The position numbers were made by a program, and so were the translations under genes. The notes under the pieces were generated by a model. It worked only from the letters and a program-made list of their open reading frames with translations, was not told the DNA's origin and searched no databases. From positions 558,001 through 622,000 of the forward strand of contig NW_026516670.1 in the NCBI RefSeq assembly GCF_025766255.1: a stretch of 64,000 bases of DNA, read 5' to 3'. How positions within the stretch are numbered: the first letter of the stretch is position 1; each line of letters begins with the position of its first letter. This document shows, in pieces, positions 50,279-61,891 of the stretch. Origin of the DNA: Zychaea mexicana. Taxonomy: Eukaryota > Mucoromycota > Mucoromycetes > Mucorales > Lichtheimiaceae.

Positions 50279-52891
50279 GATATAAAGGGGAGGGTGGAAG
50301 TGTATAAAGGATGAAGAAGAAGGAAAAAAGCGGGAAACCAACCGTTCACAAAAACAAAGTAGTGTTCCTCCCAAATTTTTACGCCGGCTGAAATATTGTG
50401 CCGTCGTTTCGGACAGGCTTGCAGACCTTTTTCTTTCGTTTCTGTTTATTGTGATACAACTAACATTGTTCTTTTCTGTTCTCAAAGGATGAAAGATATT
50501 GTGGTGAAATTCTGTACCTTTGAGACTCTTGCATATGAAATTTGTTCCCAGTAACTATAATGTCATCCTATCAGTAAGCTGTTGCTCTATACAATAGATG
50601 CCTAATATGCTGTGTATTAAATAAAAGGACGAGGTACGAATGTTTGTTTGTTTATTCTTGCTATTATCAATACGTACGCACACATTACACTATGGACTTA
50701 TTGCACGTGAAGTACCCTTCCGTTCTGCATTTCACATGAATTCGTAACTTTCGTCTTCTCTTTTCATCTTGGCAGACGGCATGTTTAACCAAAAAAAAAA
50801 AAAACATGTTTTTCCGAACTGACAGCAAGGCAAATTTATCCGTAATTCGCAGAGCGCCTTTTTTCCCTTCTTTCCCGCTCTCTCATTGATGTTTATGACT
50901 TTCTTCGAAGGTTCCATTGAGTACGTTTAAGCTGAGCCTTCTGGATACGATGGGATATCAGACCGTCTATGCCGTAAGTAAGAGATATGGGCATACCTAT
51001 TCAGTAACTTGGTAGTTTTTGCCCTGAACATGGGAAAATGGGAACGGAATTTTCATCGACTCCGCCCTACTACTAACTGAATAACTTGCAGGGTTCCACC
51101 CCATCACAACTGCATGCACATAAACATAACTAAACACGCCTGCTCATTACAAAAAAGAAACCAAGTGATAAGATGAATGCATCTTTTTCTTTAACTCTGT
51201 TTAGTAATTGGGAAGAAAGAGCCCGACATGTGTTTTTTGGACGAATCGGCGTCTGCCAGCAGCAATTGACTACCACTGGGTTGACAAAGTTCCGTTTATA
51301 CTCAAAGTACTGGTGATACAAACTAACAGAAAGTGTTACGTGAACCGTGTGTTGTGGTTATATAATAATAAGACTGGTTGCACGTCCCTTTTACCTTTCT
51401 TTCTAGGAGATAAAACAAGCTCCTTCATATCGTTCAGCATCTATATATGTATATGACGGCATTATATAGTGGTTGATATAGAATGTTAACTGTATATAAG
51501 AAAGGACTGGTAATTGTAATTGTATCATATGCTCTAATACACATTGCATATGCTACAGCTGCAGCGCACATTGTTGGGGCAGAATTGTTTTTTAATGTCG
51601 TACTTGGATCTTCTCGAATTAAAAGATATTACCATAAAGAGATGCCCTCTTTGTTGACGGAGAGAAACAAGAAGCTCTATTGCTTACTCCATTCTTAAAC
51701 AAAAGTTGAGCTGTCTGCTTTTTCGTAGGCAGTGGATACTAATAGATCCTTTAACGGAAAAGAAAGGATTTCATCAGTTTTGATGAGTACACATATCAGC
51801 AAGAAAAGTTGTATTTGCTCTTGAAGAAGAATGCTTACATACCACAATATATATGCATTTAAGAATTTTTTGTTTTTCAAAAACAGTAGTGTACATAACA
51901 TTTGTTCCGAACGACCTAGCTTTGCAGGAACTGGCTTCCCGAACCAATTGACCATTTCCTATCGATTGTACAAAGAGTTATAGCGATTTGATACGTGTAT
52001 CAATAATAGAATGTGATGATAGTCAGGGACAGTATTACAATTATCAATGAAGAGGAAAAGCTATTCAGTATATAAGAGTATAAAAATTGCTGATCATGGT
52101 CGCACTGTGCAATACCCAAGGTAATTTACGCACTTTTGATCACTCAACATCACAGATCACTTAAACGGCGGCCTCAACAGAAAGAGGACCATATGCTGGG
52201 AGGGATCTACGTATCATCAGGTTTTGTTGGATAGCGCGAAAAAAAAAAGGAAGTTCTTGATTTGAGTCTATGTGCTATTCGATGCATAAATAAGTATGGG
52301 CTGGCGCAGTAAAATAAGACGCGACCGCAATGAAGAACCTGAAGTATTGACGCATCTCTTTTAATAGAATTTGAATGTCTTTGTTCTCGATTGCTTTTTA
52401 AATACAATATTTCATCATGAACATTTATCGAGTACACATACTAACTTGGCAAAGTATAGTATGCGGTATTATTACACGTATTACCACATATTCAGGGCAT
52501 CCCAGAAACCCTAACCTTTCTGTAGCCATTGTGTATTAGAAGGGATATGTATATATACAGAACAAGTTTAAGCGGAAAGATACAAAGGCAAATGATCGGT
52601 TATCCGTTGAGACTTTCAACCATAGCCCGTCGAGTTGTCACAAGCCGATCAATAATTTCTACGTAAAAAAACAACAACCAAATATACTTCAGTATTCACC
52701 TTCTCAAATGAATAAAAAAAAGTTGCTCGCTTTCCATTTCTTACCTGGAAATTTCATTTTTTCACAGCCGGATATTGAGTCTCTCATTTTGTAGTATGTT
52801 TTTCTGGCAGTTTCCTTGTTGCTATAACAACAGCGACAACAAAAACGCAAGTCAACACCAAGACGAATTTTTCACTATGGTGATATCAAAC
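50279..52891. other. Intergenic, no gene recognised
   Basis: 2.6 kb between the elongase promoter and the 3' end of the Myb gene. AT-rich, no supported coding or RNA gene. Confidence 0.5.
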
Positions 52892-52995
52892 TTACATTTT
52901 AAACTTGTCCGTGTTGACCTTGTTGTAATCGATAGCATTTTCAGAACGCCATCCCATGTTTTGCATCCTAGAACGTTTCTTAGCTTTCGGGATAT

Positions 52996-53034
<39 letters not shown>

Positions 53035-54850
53035 GCAAAAAAAAAAAAAAGGCATATGATCAAAACTCACTGTTCAAATAGCATGAGCTGTGCCTGTACA
53101 GTCACATCTTTTCTGGTTCGCACAATAACCACGTCGGCTGCTGATGGTTCATGAGCTTCATGGGAGGTATGTTGCATGCTATCCCTGTTTTTTGAAAAGA
53201 GGCATGTGGTTACGATACGCTATCTACATGTGACAGCATGGAACAGGAGAAAAGGAAAGTGCAGTGCATCGTTTACCATTTCTTTCGAATCTGCAACTGA
53301 TTGCGTTCTCCATCAAAGTATGTCTTTGCGATATACTCCCAAGAAATATCCTTCCCATGCTTTTGTGTATACTCCTTGACAGCCTTATCCAGTTTTTCCA
53401 TTTCGTCCTTTGTCCAGCCTCTGCGTCTTGTGGATTTGTTTTTCAGCGTCCGGTATCGGTCATGGCATGCCTTTCTCGTTCGATCCATTTCTTTTGCGAT
53501 TTTGCTAAAGTGGTTATCGTATTGTTTGACGAGCCTATACATATACACTACGTTAATAAAGATATGCCGTATTCAACGCTAGCGTTATGCATAGTGTGTA
53601 CCTCTGTGTGTAGTGTCCGGACTTACTCTAATAACTTTTCATCCTCTTCCTTTGTCCACTGAACCTTGTATGCATCTACATGGTAGCACTCCTTGGTATG
53701 ATTGTAAATCTGTGTCAATGATCGATCCGGGAATACTTTTACTATAAGATGTTGGAGGGCGAGGATTTATTTGAGTATAACAACAAACATGAACAAGAGA
53801 AAATGTCTCTTACCATCAACCCCACATCTTTCAACGTACCAATCCTATGCCAAAACTTTGAGTTTGCTTTGAAGTTTTCTGCCAATATCGTTTCACGAAG
53901 TTGTTCCAACGTCAAATTTTCACGCTGTCAAAAAAAAAAAAGCGTTAGCATCCCATATCACATATGCGTACTGACAACAAAAAACTTGTTCTTTAAATGG
54001 TACTCACCCTGCCAATCTTTTTAATCCGTTTCTCGAGTTTTATCAATTCTTCGATAGTGAATCTTCCCATCTTGACTTTCCATTCACCACTATCCACTTT
54101 CGCCTTGAGTTGTTTCCGATCCGTCATTTTTTCATGCCATGGGTATTCTGGACTACCATCGTCGTCCGAATCCGACTCTTCGTCCGAATCCGAAATATAA
54201 TAATCGCGATTCACTTTGACAGTGGCAATAACCATACGACGGTCCTTGATCTGCGTTTTCATGTCCACACCATCATCATAGACATAATGCAATGTAGGGA
54301 GGATTCGGTTATGTGTAAGCGTTGCATCTTTCCTTTTCGCTTTTGTTGTTGTCGTTGTTCTTGTATGGGAAGCAGCAGCAGGTGTACTAGATGCAATGTT
54401 GTTGCTACTATTGTCGTCCTCATCATCGCTATCGCTTGCACTGTCGTAGGTTTGAATATCCGTTGCTGCTGTTGTTGCTTTTTTCTCGTTAGCAGGTTTC
54501 GTGGTAGTACTGGCGGTAGTAGTAGTAGTAGTAGTAGTAGAAGTAGTTGCAGCCGAAGGAGTAGGTACTTGAACATTTTTAATGGTATCGTCGTCACTGA
54601 TCGTGGGTATTTTTTGTTCTTTTCTTCCCTTGTCAATTAAATCTTTGATTTTACGTTTCTTCTTGCTGCTAGATCGATCGTTTTGCCCATGACGGTGCTT
54701 GCGTTTCTTTGACTTGTCGTAGTCGTCATTACTATCCTTCTTTGACTTTTTTTTTGTATGTTTAGTGTCGTCATGTTTAAGTCTCTTGGTTTGTGATTTG
54801 TGGTGATTTGCCTTTTGCAAATTGGGTACTACTGCTTCGGTGGCATCCAT
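52892..54850 (-). CDS. Myb/SANT DNA-binding protein (Reb1/TTF-I-like)
   Basis: Six exons, 496 residues: 54850-54008, 53924-53840, 53741-53627, 53534-53277, 53184-53071, 52967-52892. Residues 1-260 are low complexity: Lys-rich nuclear-localisation-like clusters, a Thr run and acidic Ser/Asp stretches. The C-terminal half carries TTF-I/Reb1-style repeats: an entry helix region 'GRFTIEELIKLEKRIKKIGR', then 'KFWHRIVKVFPDRSLTQIYN', a Myb repeat 'QWTKEEDEKLLELVKQYDNH...ACHDRYRTL' (about 334-378) and a second 'RGWTKDEMEKLDKAVKEY...ERNQLQIRKKW' (about 383-433). This arrangement is known from factors that bind rDNA terminators and stop Pol I, and some Pol II promoters. Role here is inferred. The donor of exon 2 was chosen as GTACGT because only it keeps the family reading frame. 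Confidence 0.88.
52996..53032. repeat. (CTA)n microsatellite in intron
   Basis: About twelve ACT/CTA units followed by an A-tract, located in the last intron (52968-53070) of the Myb gene. Confidence 0.88.
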
Positions 54851-55275
54851 TTTTTTATTTTTTGGCAGAAAGAAAGGTTTTCTAGTTTCTCAAAAATCTT
54901 TCTTTTTGTGCATTGTGGCCTGACTGAAACTCAGACAAATTCAATATGTAAGTTAGTAACAAACAAAATTCTGTGGCATAAAAAAATGTATAAATAACAA
55001 AAAGAGAGGAATGGATAATGTACAGAAAAAATTAGAGAGGGTATGATATGGAAAGGGAGCATCTAGTAGAAAATACATCATTTAGTAAGGGATTTTCACT
55101 TGACATGCCACGCATATCTTTGAAAGGTGTTGCTTACCTGGCCCAAAATGCTTATACAAGAAAAGAGTCTATAGTAAAGAAATGCTGTAGTCGGTGAGGA
55201 AGGGAAGGGGTAGATATGTATACAGAGTAGTGCTAGTGGCGGCAGATAAGGTATATAAGAGTAAACACGCAGTTT
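54851..55275. other. Intergenic, no gene recognised
   Basis: Promoter of the Myb gene and 3' flank of the phosphodiesterase gene, same strand. Nothing else seen. Confidence 0.5.
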
Positions 55276-58200
55276 TCACTGGATGGAACAATGGCAAAGG
55301 GCTGCTGCTGCTGCTCCTTTACGTCGATTGCTGGTCATTGTTGACGGTGTTGTTGCATTTGTTGCTAGTGGATGATGATAGTCTACGACACGAGGATCGT
55401 CATCATCCAGCGATGCATGTGTATTATACGCACAAGCGTTTTTTGTTAAAGGAGTCGATGCTATGTGATACGGTGCGATTTTGATGTCCTGCTTTGCAGC
55501 TGGAGTGGTGTCGTCGTTGTTGTCTTCTATTGCTATAATTGTTCGTGTGTTGAGAGATCAATGTTGACACTTGAAGTATAACGTTTTCTATATATGAAAA
55601 CCTACTTTTCTGTTCGCCATGGTCTTCTTCTTCCTCTTCATCGTCGTCGACGTCCGTATTTGGTTCGGATCGTCCAACGCCAGAATCAAGAGCCTGGTTA
55701 TTCTCCCAAGTGTCTATATTTTCATTGATAAAGTCTAAACAAAACTTCATGCCTGTGTGGTGATCCATTATGTTGGTAAATTTTTGGCCATCAATGATCC
55801 TCCTGCATTTGTATAAAGTCATCGTGTACGGTTACCTGGAAGCACGCGTGCAACGGCATTATAGAGCTTCAATGCAATTTTTCTTTCAAACGTCAGCTGG
55901 AACTCCTCAAGCGAAACCTTGCCGCGCTCATTGATCGGCAAAACTTGCAGCCCTAGTTCTTTTTCAAGATCTCCTTGTCGCGCAAACTCCTCTGTCAAAA
56001 TCTCAGCCCACTTTTTGGCTAGCGGAAACGGCCGTGCCTATAAATGTGTTATAGTATGGGTTGCGCAGTTCAGAAAAATGATCATTGACTGCAGCGTGGG
56101 CTGATCACGACACTCAACTACTACGTACACAGTTGCCGATATCCGCACATTTGATCAGTGCGCCGCACACAGTTAACCGTTCCTGCTCCACGGCGCTTTC
56201 ATTGTCTAAATCAATGCCATGGTTGCGCAGACGGTCCGCTTGATGCTCTATCCGCTGAACATAGTCGTCGTGCATGCTCATGTCTGTGGCAAGAATGCTC
56301 TGGACAACGAACTTGCGGAAGTCTACATACCACCGTCACAGTATAGGATGACGATGAGTAAGCCCCATATAAGACACATACAATTACGTACGCGATATCT
56401 AAACTTACGTTGGGACCCGGGATTTTGCTTGACGTCGATCAGTTTGCGGAAACAACTCTGGCCCAACAAGTGGAAAAATGCCATCGAATGATAACTTTCC
56501 AGGACCGATCGGTCATTGTACAAAACTGCCAAAGGCGTGCCCGATTGAACCTGTGATTTGACGATATCCGTGACGCAACAACGAGGTTTAATGCTTGCAA
56601 CCTTCTTTTTGTTTTCTCTTTTCTGATCTGAGAGGAGAAAACCTTACCATAAACATATTGGTGACACCCGGATGACCGACATCGTGACCTAAGCTAGCCA
56701 TGAGGAGTGCAAGTATGTCCATGGGCTTCAGGAGATCCTGCATAAGAAGTTTGTCCGCCACCGCGACCTCATGGTTACTACTCGCTTTCCTGCTACTACC
56801 ACTGCTTGCGGCGGAAGCAGCAGCGGCAGAGTCAGATGGTGAAAGCGAAGAATTATTATAATGATGTGCTGTTCCTTCTGCCGTCGCCGCCGATGCCGCT
56901 GCTGCTGCTGCTGCTGATGAGGAACGCTTCCGTTCGGATGTGGGCGTATATCCAGCGCCTCCACGGGTCATTGAAAACGCAGCATAGGCTTGGTTGTCCA
57001 TTGGCATCAACACGCCCATCTTGCACAAGAAATAATAGGTGGACTGCATGACGTCGACAGCATGGCGAAAGTTGTGGTAAGGGTTGTTGTTGTGGTACGA
57101 GTTGCAGATGTCAAATACGAAAGCGTACATATCATCTAAAAGAATCACAAAACAAACAAACACACGACCCGGACAAACAAACAAGCCAAGTCAGTCAGTC
57201 AAGAGTTGTTGTTGTTACAGTTCCACAGCGCCCGAGTGCACAGAACACATCCGATTCACAACAACAACAACAACAACAACAACAACGTGAGTCCACGTGG
57301 AGTGGAAGAGAGAAAGGAAAAGCTTCTTTTGTGTTCTGCCGCTCCCCCTTGTTTGTGGTAGTACTTGAACACAGAAGGCAACATTTACCGTCGGAAACAC
57401 GAAAGTCGGCTAGATCGGGATGGTCTAAAACTTGTTGCAGGATAAGACATACGCTTTTCACCAAGTCCTTCTCCTCGACGTCGAGTGGCAAGAAGTCCCA
57501 GCTGCAGATGCGTGATCGTAGGTACATGGTTTTCTCACTATGATGATTGATGCTTAGGTGAGCACGTGCTGTAGGAGACACATTACTACAAGCAGCTTTG
57601 AGCTGCGCAGTATCATTCGTGCACCTTGACATGGATGACATGGATGACCGTCGAACCGAAGGCTCTGGTGCGTAGTAGTTGTATATCGTGTTTTGAAGCC
57701 TTCAATTTACAGAGCATGAGCCATGATGGGTTGAGATACTTCTTGCCCTCTCTCCTCCTCTCCGCAAAATGGCTAGCACCCCACTCACCAATTCTCGTTC
57801 ATGAAAACACTTTTCAGTCGATCTTGGAAAAAGGGCCAGACCTTTCCCGGGTCCTGTGCTGGCGGAGACGTAACAGTCATGGATGGCGGGACAGTTCCTG
57901 TTCGAGCACTGCTGATCCGATACCGATAGACATTCTATTTACAGAGTCGTGTCAGCCTGGTGTTTTTTTTTCTTTTTTAGAAAGGGAGGGATAGGGACGT
58001 GCGGATAGTAGCTGGAAAGTAAGGGTCGATGAAGTCAGGACACTACCAAAAACAAGGTTTTAATGACTTGCGATTCTAACGGTTTGACGATGTAGTCTGC
58101 TGCACCATTACGTAGACACTCGAGCATAAACTCGGGATCTTCGCTGCAGGAGCACACTATTTTTTATTTTATTTTTTTAGTACATACACACACACATCAT

Positions 58201-58629
58201 GGTCTGTGAGTTTCTCTCTCTCACAAGTAAAAGTAACAGCAAGTTACCTATGGGAATTGCGTCATGCAGACTGCCTTGCTTCAACTCGTTGGTGACGGTC
58301 TTTATCAACCCAAGACATTCTTTGGCCTTCGAGCTGACGTTAATATTCCGGTCTATATTTTCAACGTCAATGAGCAGCAAGGTTGGCTTCTTGAATTGTC
58401 CTTTCTTCTGACGACTGTGCAACGCAGTCAATGCATCGTATCCCGTCGACACGATCTCCACTATGGATAGTCATAAAAGAGAAATAAAAAAGAGGTTAAA
58501 TGTTTCACTTTGATACAATCATGATATCATCGTACCATCGCCATGGAGTTGATTCAGCGTCGATATCGTAGCGTCTTGATGTGTGGTGCAGCCATCCACA
58601 AGTATTATGGAGCACTGTCTGGGATTCAT
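55276..58629 (-). CDS. Receiver-domain cyclic nucleotide phosphodiesterase
   Basis: Eleven exons, 767 residues: 58629-58536, 58460-58248, 58156-58047, 57934-57789, 57699-57389, 57136-56649, 56550-56409, 56322-56129, 56037-55836, 55752-55606, 55532-55276. Residues 5-135 resemble a response-regulator receiver: Asp12 after a hydrophobic strand, Asp63 in 'PTLLLIDVENID' at the phospho-acceptor place, Ser105/107, and Lys127 in 'GAADYIVKPL'. The class I PDE domain (about 240-620) hydrolyses cAMP/cGMP, with 'YHNFRHAVDVMQ' (His312/316), 'LGHDVGHPG' (His441, Asp442), 'TPLAVLYNDRSVLE' and 'LIKCADIGN' (Asp562). A 75-residue Ser/Ala-rich insert sits between the first two metal motifs. The tail is acidic. 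The plan is that of Dictyostelium RegA; animal PDE8 has a related N-terminal domain. The last two introns were set by frame and are less certain. Confidence 0.9.
57258..57286. repeat. (CAA)n microsatellite
   Basis: About nine CAA units within the fifth intron of the phosphodiesterase gene. Confidence 0.8.
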
Positions 58630-58846
58630 AGACGATTATTTGTGTTTTACTATTTCGGACAATATCTAAAATGACCGCGTATATGCGTAGCTGGCTCTTT
58701 AGTCTCGTTTATTCTAGTTCGCAATGAATGGCCGGAAAGATAAAAAAAGAAAAGAGAGAGATTTCTGTGAATCGTTCATGTTTCGAAATGAATTCGCAAT
58801 ACCTGATTCAAACAGGCCTTTTCGTCGAGCGTCACAAAAGAGAAAT

Positions 58847-58850
<4 letters not shown>

Positions 58851-58878
<28 letters not shown>
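58851..58878. repeat. (AG)n microsatellite
   Basis: Fourteen uninterrupted AG units in the phosphodiesterase upstream region. Confidence 0.9.
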
Positions 58879-58879
<1 letters not shown>

Positions 58880-59115
58880 TTGAATAAAGAAAGTGGAAAG
58901 GAAAGAAGGGATAAAAAAAAAGAGCAGAGACAATTGGTTCGCGAAAGAGCCGATCCGATGCCCTATTGTCAAGGTTGCAAAAAGTAGCGTTTTCCTTTTA
59001 CGGCCTTTTGTTTCTGTTCTGAGTTTTAGCCACGCGACACTTTGTACATGATCACCAAGGATCCTGCTTTTCTCCTCACTTTCTTTCTCCGCTGTGGCCA
59101 GCGCCACCATGACAA

Positions 59116-59140
<25 letters not shown>
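59116..59140. repeat. (CT)n microsatellite
   Basis: About twelve CT units, inverse complement in composition to the AG run at 58851. Confidence 0.9.
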
Positions 59141-59146
<6 letters not shown>

Positions 59147-60422
59147 TTATAGAGCTTAATTCTTCATCGTCACTCGAGATTGGGTTGAGTACCAAGAACA
59201 GCAACAACAACTTTTGAGTGTACCCCCCCAGCATGCTTCTAGAAATCTTTAAAGCTAAACACCGCCATGCGTCATTATAGAAAAAAGTCCCGTTCCGTTC
59301 CGCGGGGATTCCTCCCTGCCTAGCTATCTGTCGTAAGATCATGCGTTACAACTAGACAGTTGTTTGATTTATCCCAGAACAAGTATGTCATAAATAGGTC
59401 ATGGGGAGCTGTGCGTAAAACAAGATCAAGGGAGATCGTTGCTGGATAAAAGAAGGAAGGAATCTGCAATCAAACGATAATGCTATGAGACACTATTATT
59501 ATGTCCACCAGCCTTTAACGTACGGTATTACTACTGGTGCAGATTTCCCTAATTGGGCGACTGAAACGATCATTAATGCTGGAAAGTAAACTCGGTAATA
59601 CATCATTGGCTTGAGGTTCAGCTCCGTGCCGCCACCACAGAAGAGCTGGACTCGGATGACATTTAGACCCCCTTTGACGTTGAAATTATACGGGGAACAC
59701 TGTACATATACCATTAAATCCTAAAAACCACATACCAAAGAGGCACTGGGAATAGCGTGCATGCATTTTCGTAGATCCTCCGCTGCTAGTTTTTCATTAA
59801 AAGAAAATATAGGACGCACCCACACATTATTACACTTCCTAATACATCATAATAATGAGAAACTCGGTTAAACACCAATAGCATACACAGATAATTATAC
59901 ACTATGGCAATCGGCCAGACAATTCACTATGATTATGTAAAACCTGGAAATAAATCTTTCCGGTGATTCAGCTTATGTAAATGGGGCAATGGGCCTATCA
60001 ACAGGTACACCAGGTAGCGCCAGTATTAAAGAGGGGTCGCGATATATATAGCGACTTCTACACAAGTTCTGACAAGACTTTGATCAGTCATCATAGCATG
60101 GTACTAAGTAGTAGAGATGGGCAACCGATCCAGGACAAGAGGAACCGATAGCTTAAATACACGCTTCCCATGACGTTGGAGACTTTTAATAAAGCTAGAT
60201 TAATCATTATTACATATCCACGCTCAAAACAGTTTAAGACCTTTGTCCTAATCGACACCATCGCTCACTTTGCACTTTTTACAATGTTTTAAAGAAAAAG
60301 AAAGTTCTGATAGTATGTCTGTTTGTTAATGTATGTGTTTCATTCTACCACTTTAATATACATATAATAAACAAGATGAATGTATCGTGTAAAAACTAGG
60401 ACAATCGGGACCTAGACCCAGT

Positions 60423-60510
60423 AGGGGGTTTCAAACTCCTGGCCAGCTGGCCAATTTTCGCCGGATAGACCCAATTTTGCCGGATAGAACCAAATTTTGC
60501 CAGCTGGGAT
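60423..60510 (+). repeat. Harbinger left terminal inverted repeat
   Basis: 88 bp identical to the reverse complement of the right end. It contains a CTGGCCAGCTGGCCA palindrome and two and a half copies of an internal AATTTTGCCGGATAGA unit, likely binding sites for the Myb-like protein. Confidence 0.93.
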
Positions 60511-60633
60511 GCTATCCGGTCATTTCTATCCTGCGTCTCTGGAGGTGCAGGATAGAGCATCGAGCTGTTCCTGTCTTCTTGTCCAAATCCACATATTTTT
60601 AATTTTTGTCTCGACAAATTGTAATCTCACCTA

Positions 60634-61846
60634 ATGCCCAAAACATCCGACCGCCAATGGACTCTGTCTCAAGTAGACACTGCAATAATGTTCTGCATGG
60701 CGCGTAAAATGCAATTCCGCTGGGACACAAAGGAAGAAAAAGCTGCACGTAAACGCCTACGAGAACTGGCGAACATCAAGGCTGGCATCCTCTGCCACCA
60801 AAATTTGAACCCTTCGAGAAGTATTCCCAAGCTCCTGGAGAACCGCAACTTTTTTTTCAAACGGTCTACCAAAGAGTTTAGAAAGATTGTTCGGATGAAC
60901 AAGAAATCATTTCGCAAGTTAGAAGCACTGGTGACGGATACACCTGCTTTCCGTGAGAGGTTGAGTCAACAAACGCCTGTATGGATTCAGCTTGCTGTTG
61001 CTCTAGAGTATTTAGCTCACAGTGGTACGGGTGCCTCGGTTGCCCAACTTGCGCGTGAATGGGGGGTTTCTGCCGGAACTATACCCTTGTTCAATGACAG
61101 AATCTATGAGGCCATCGACTATTTGGCACCGAGATTTATTAGGTGGCCAGACACAGAAGAGCGTCGAGCCATGTCAGCACGGATCCAAGAGTTGCATGGC
61201 TTCCCCCATGTTGTTGGGTTTGTCGATGGTACGCATGCTATCTTTTTGCAAATGCCTGCTATTGATGATCCTCGTATTTTACTCGCAAGTGCACCTAAGC
61301 GCTGAACGTACAGGCTATATGTGATGATCGCCGATTCATTTGGTTTCTTCAAACAGGATGGCCCGGCTCCGTTAGTGACTCTGCGGCATTCAAGGACACT
61401 TCTGTTGTGGCTCAAGAGCAAGACTATTTCACCAATGATGATATTTGATTGGTGATGCTGGATATGCTTTGAGCATGGGGTTGCCCACACCTTACAGACA
61501 GCTGGACACCGAAGGAAACGAACAAAATACAATGTTTAATGAAGATATTGCTTCAGCGCGCGTTGTTATCGAAAACACCTTTGGTATTCTGAAAAACCGC
61601 TGGCAATGCTTAAAAAGAATGCATTTTCAAGTCAAAAAGAACGAAGACATGCCGAGAGTGATAAGGGCTATTGGTGTCACCGTGTGTCTTCACAATTTTT
61701 TGCTTGAAGAAAATGACGAGTGGCCTGCTGGCCAAGCAGCGGATGATACTAGAGTGGAGCGCATCGAACTATCAGTGAACGATGATACACCAGCATCACT
61801 ATGGAGAGAAAGGATTAATGATTTCATTTCGTGTCAAAGAGATTGA
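60634..61846 (+). pseudogene. Harbinger transposase, frameshifted
   Basis: The frame opens at ATG 60634 and covers an N-terminal helix-turn-helix-like region ('VALEYLAHSGTGASVAQLAR') and the first catalytic Asp in 'HVVGFVDGTHAIFLQMPAID', then goes out of frame at about 61275. The next frame carries 'ALNVQAICDDRRFIWF' and the second Asp in 'GWPGSVSDSAAF', but has a TAA just before it and a stop near 61447. The third frame, to 61846, has 'LIGDAGYALS' and the last acidic residue in 'VVIENTFGILKNRW', followed by 'TVCLHNFLLEENDEW'. Two frameshifts plus one nonsense codon make it inactive. The gaps are far too short for introns. Family membership is clear from the DDE_Tnp_4 motifs. Confidence 0.9.
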
Positions 61847-61891
61847 TAGCATTTGTAGTATACAGATGTAGCGCATTGATTTTATATATGA

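Larger units (their letters stand above)
58630..60419. other. Intergenic upstream of phosphodiesterase
   Basis: No gene recognised. It contains an AG run (58851-58878) and, 240 bp further, a CT run (59116-59140), which together could form a hairpin or reflect promoter purine tracts. Confidence 0.5.

Noticed and set aside
54110..54640. 176-codon plus-strand Cys-rich frame
   Set aside because: Antisense to exon 1 of the Myb gene; composition follows its Lys/Thr/Ser repeats.
61275..61447. Introns as an explanation of the Harbinger transposase frame changes
   Set aside because: Available GT..AG pairs are about 25 bp, too short, and one switch coincides with a nonsense codon in otherwise conserved sequence.
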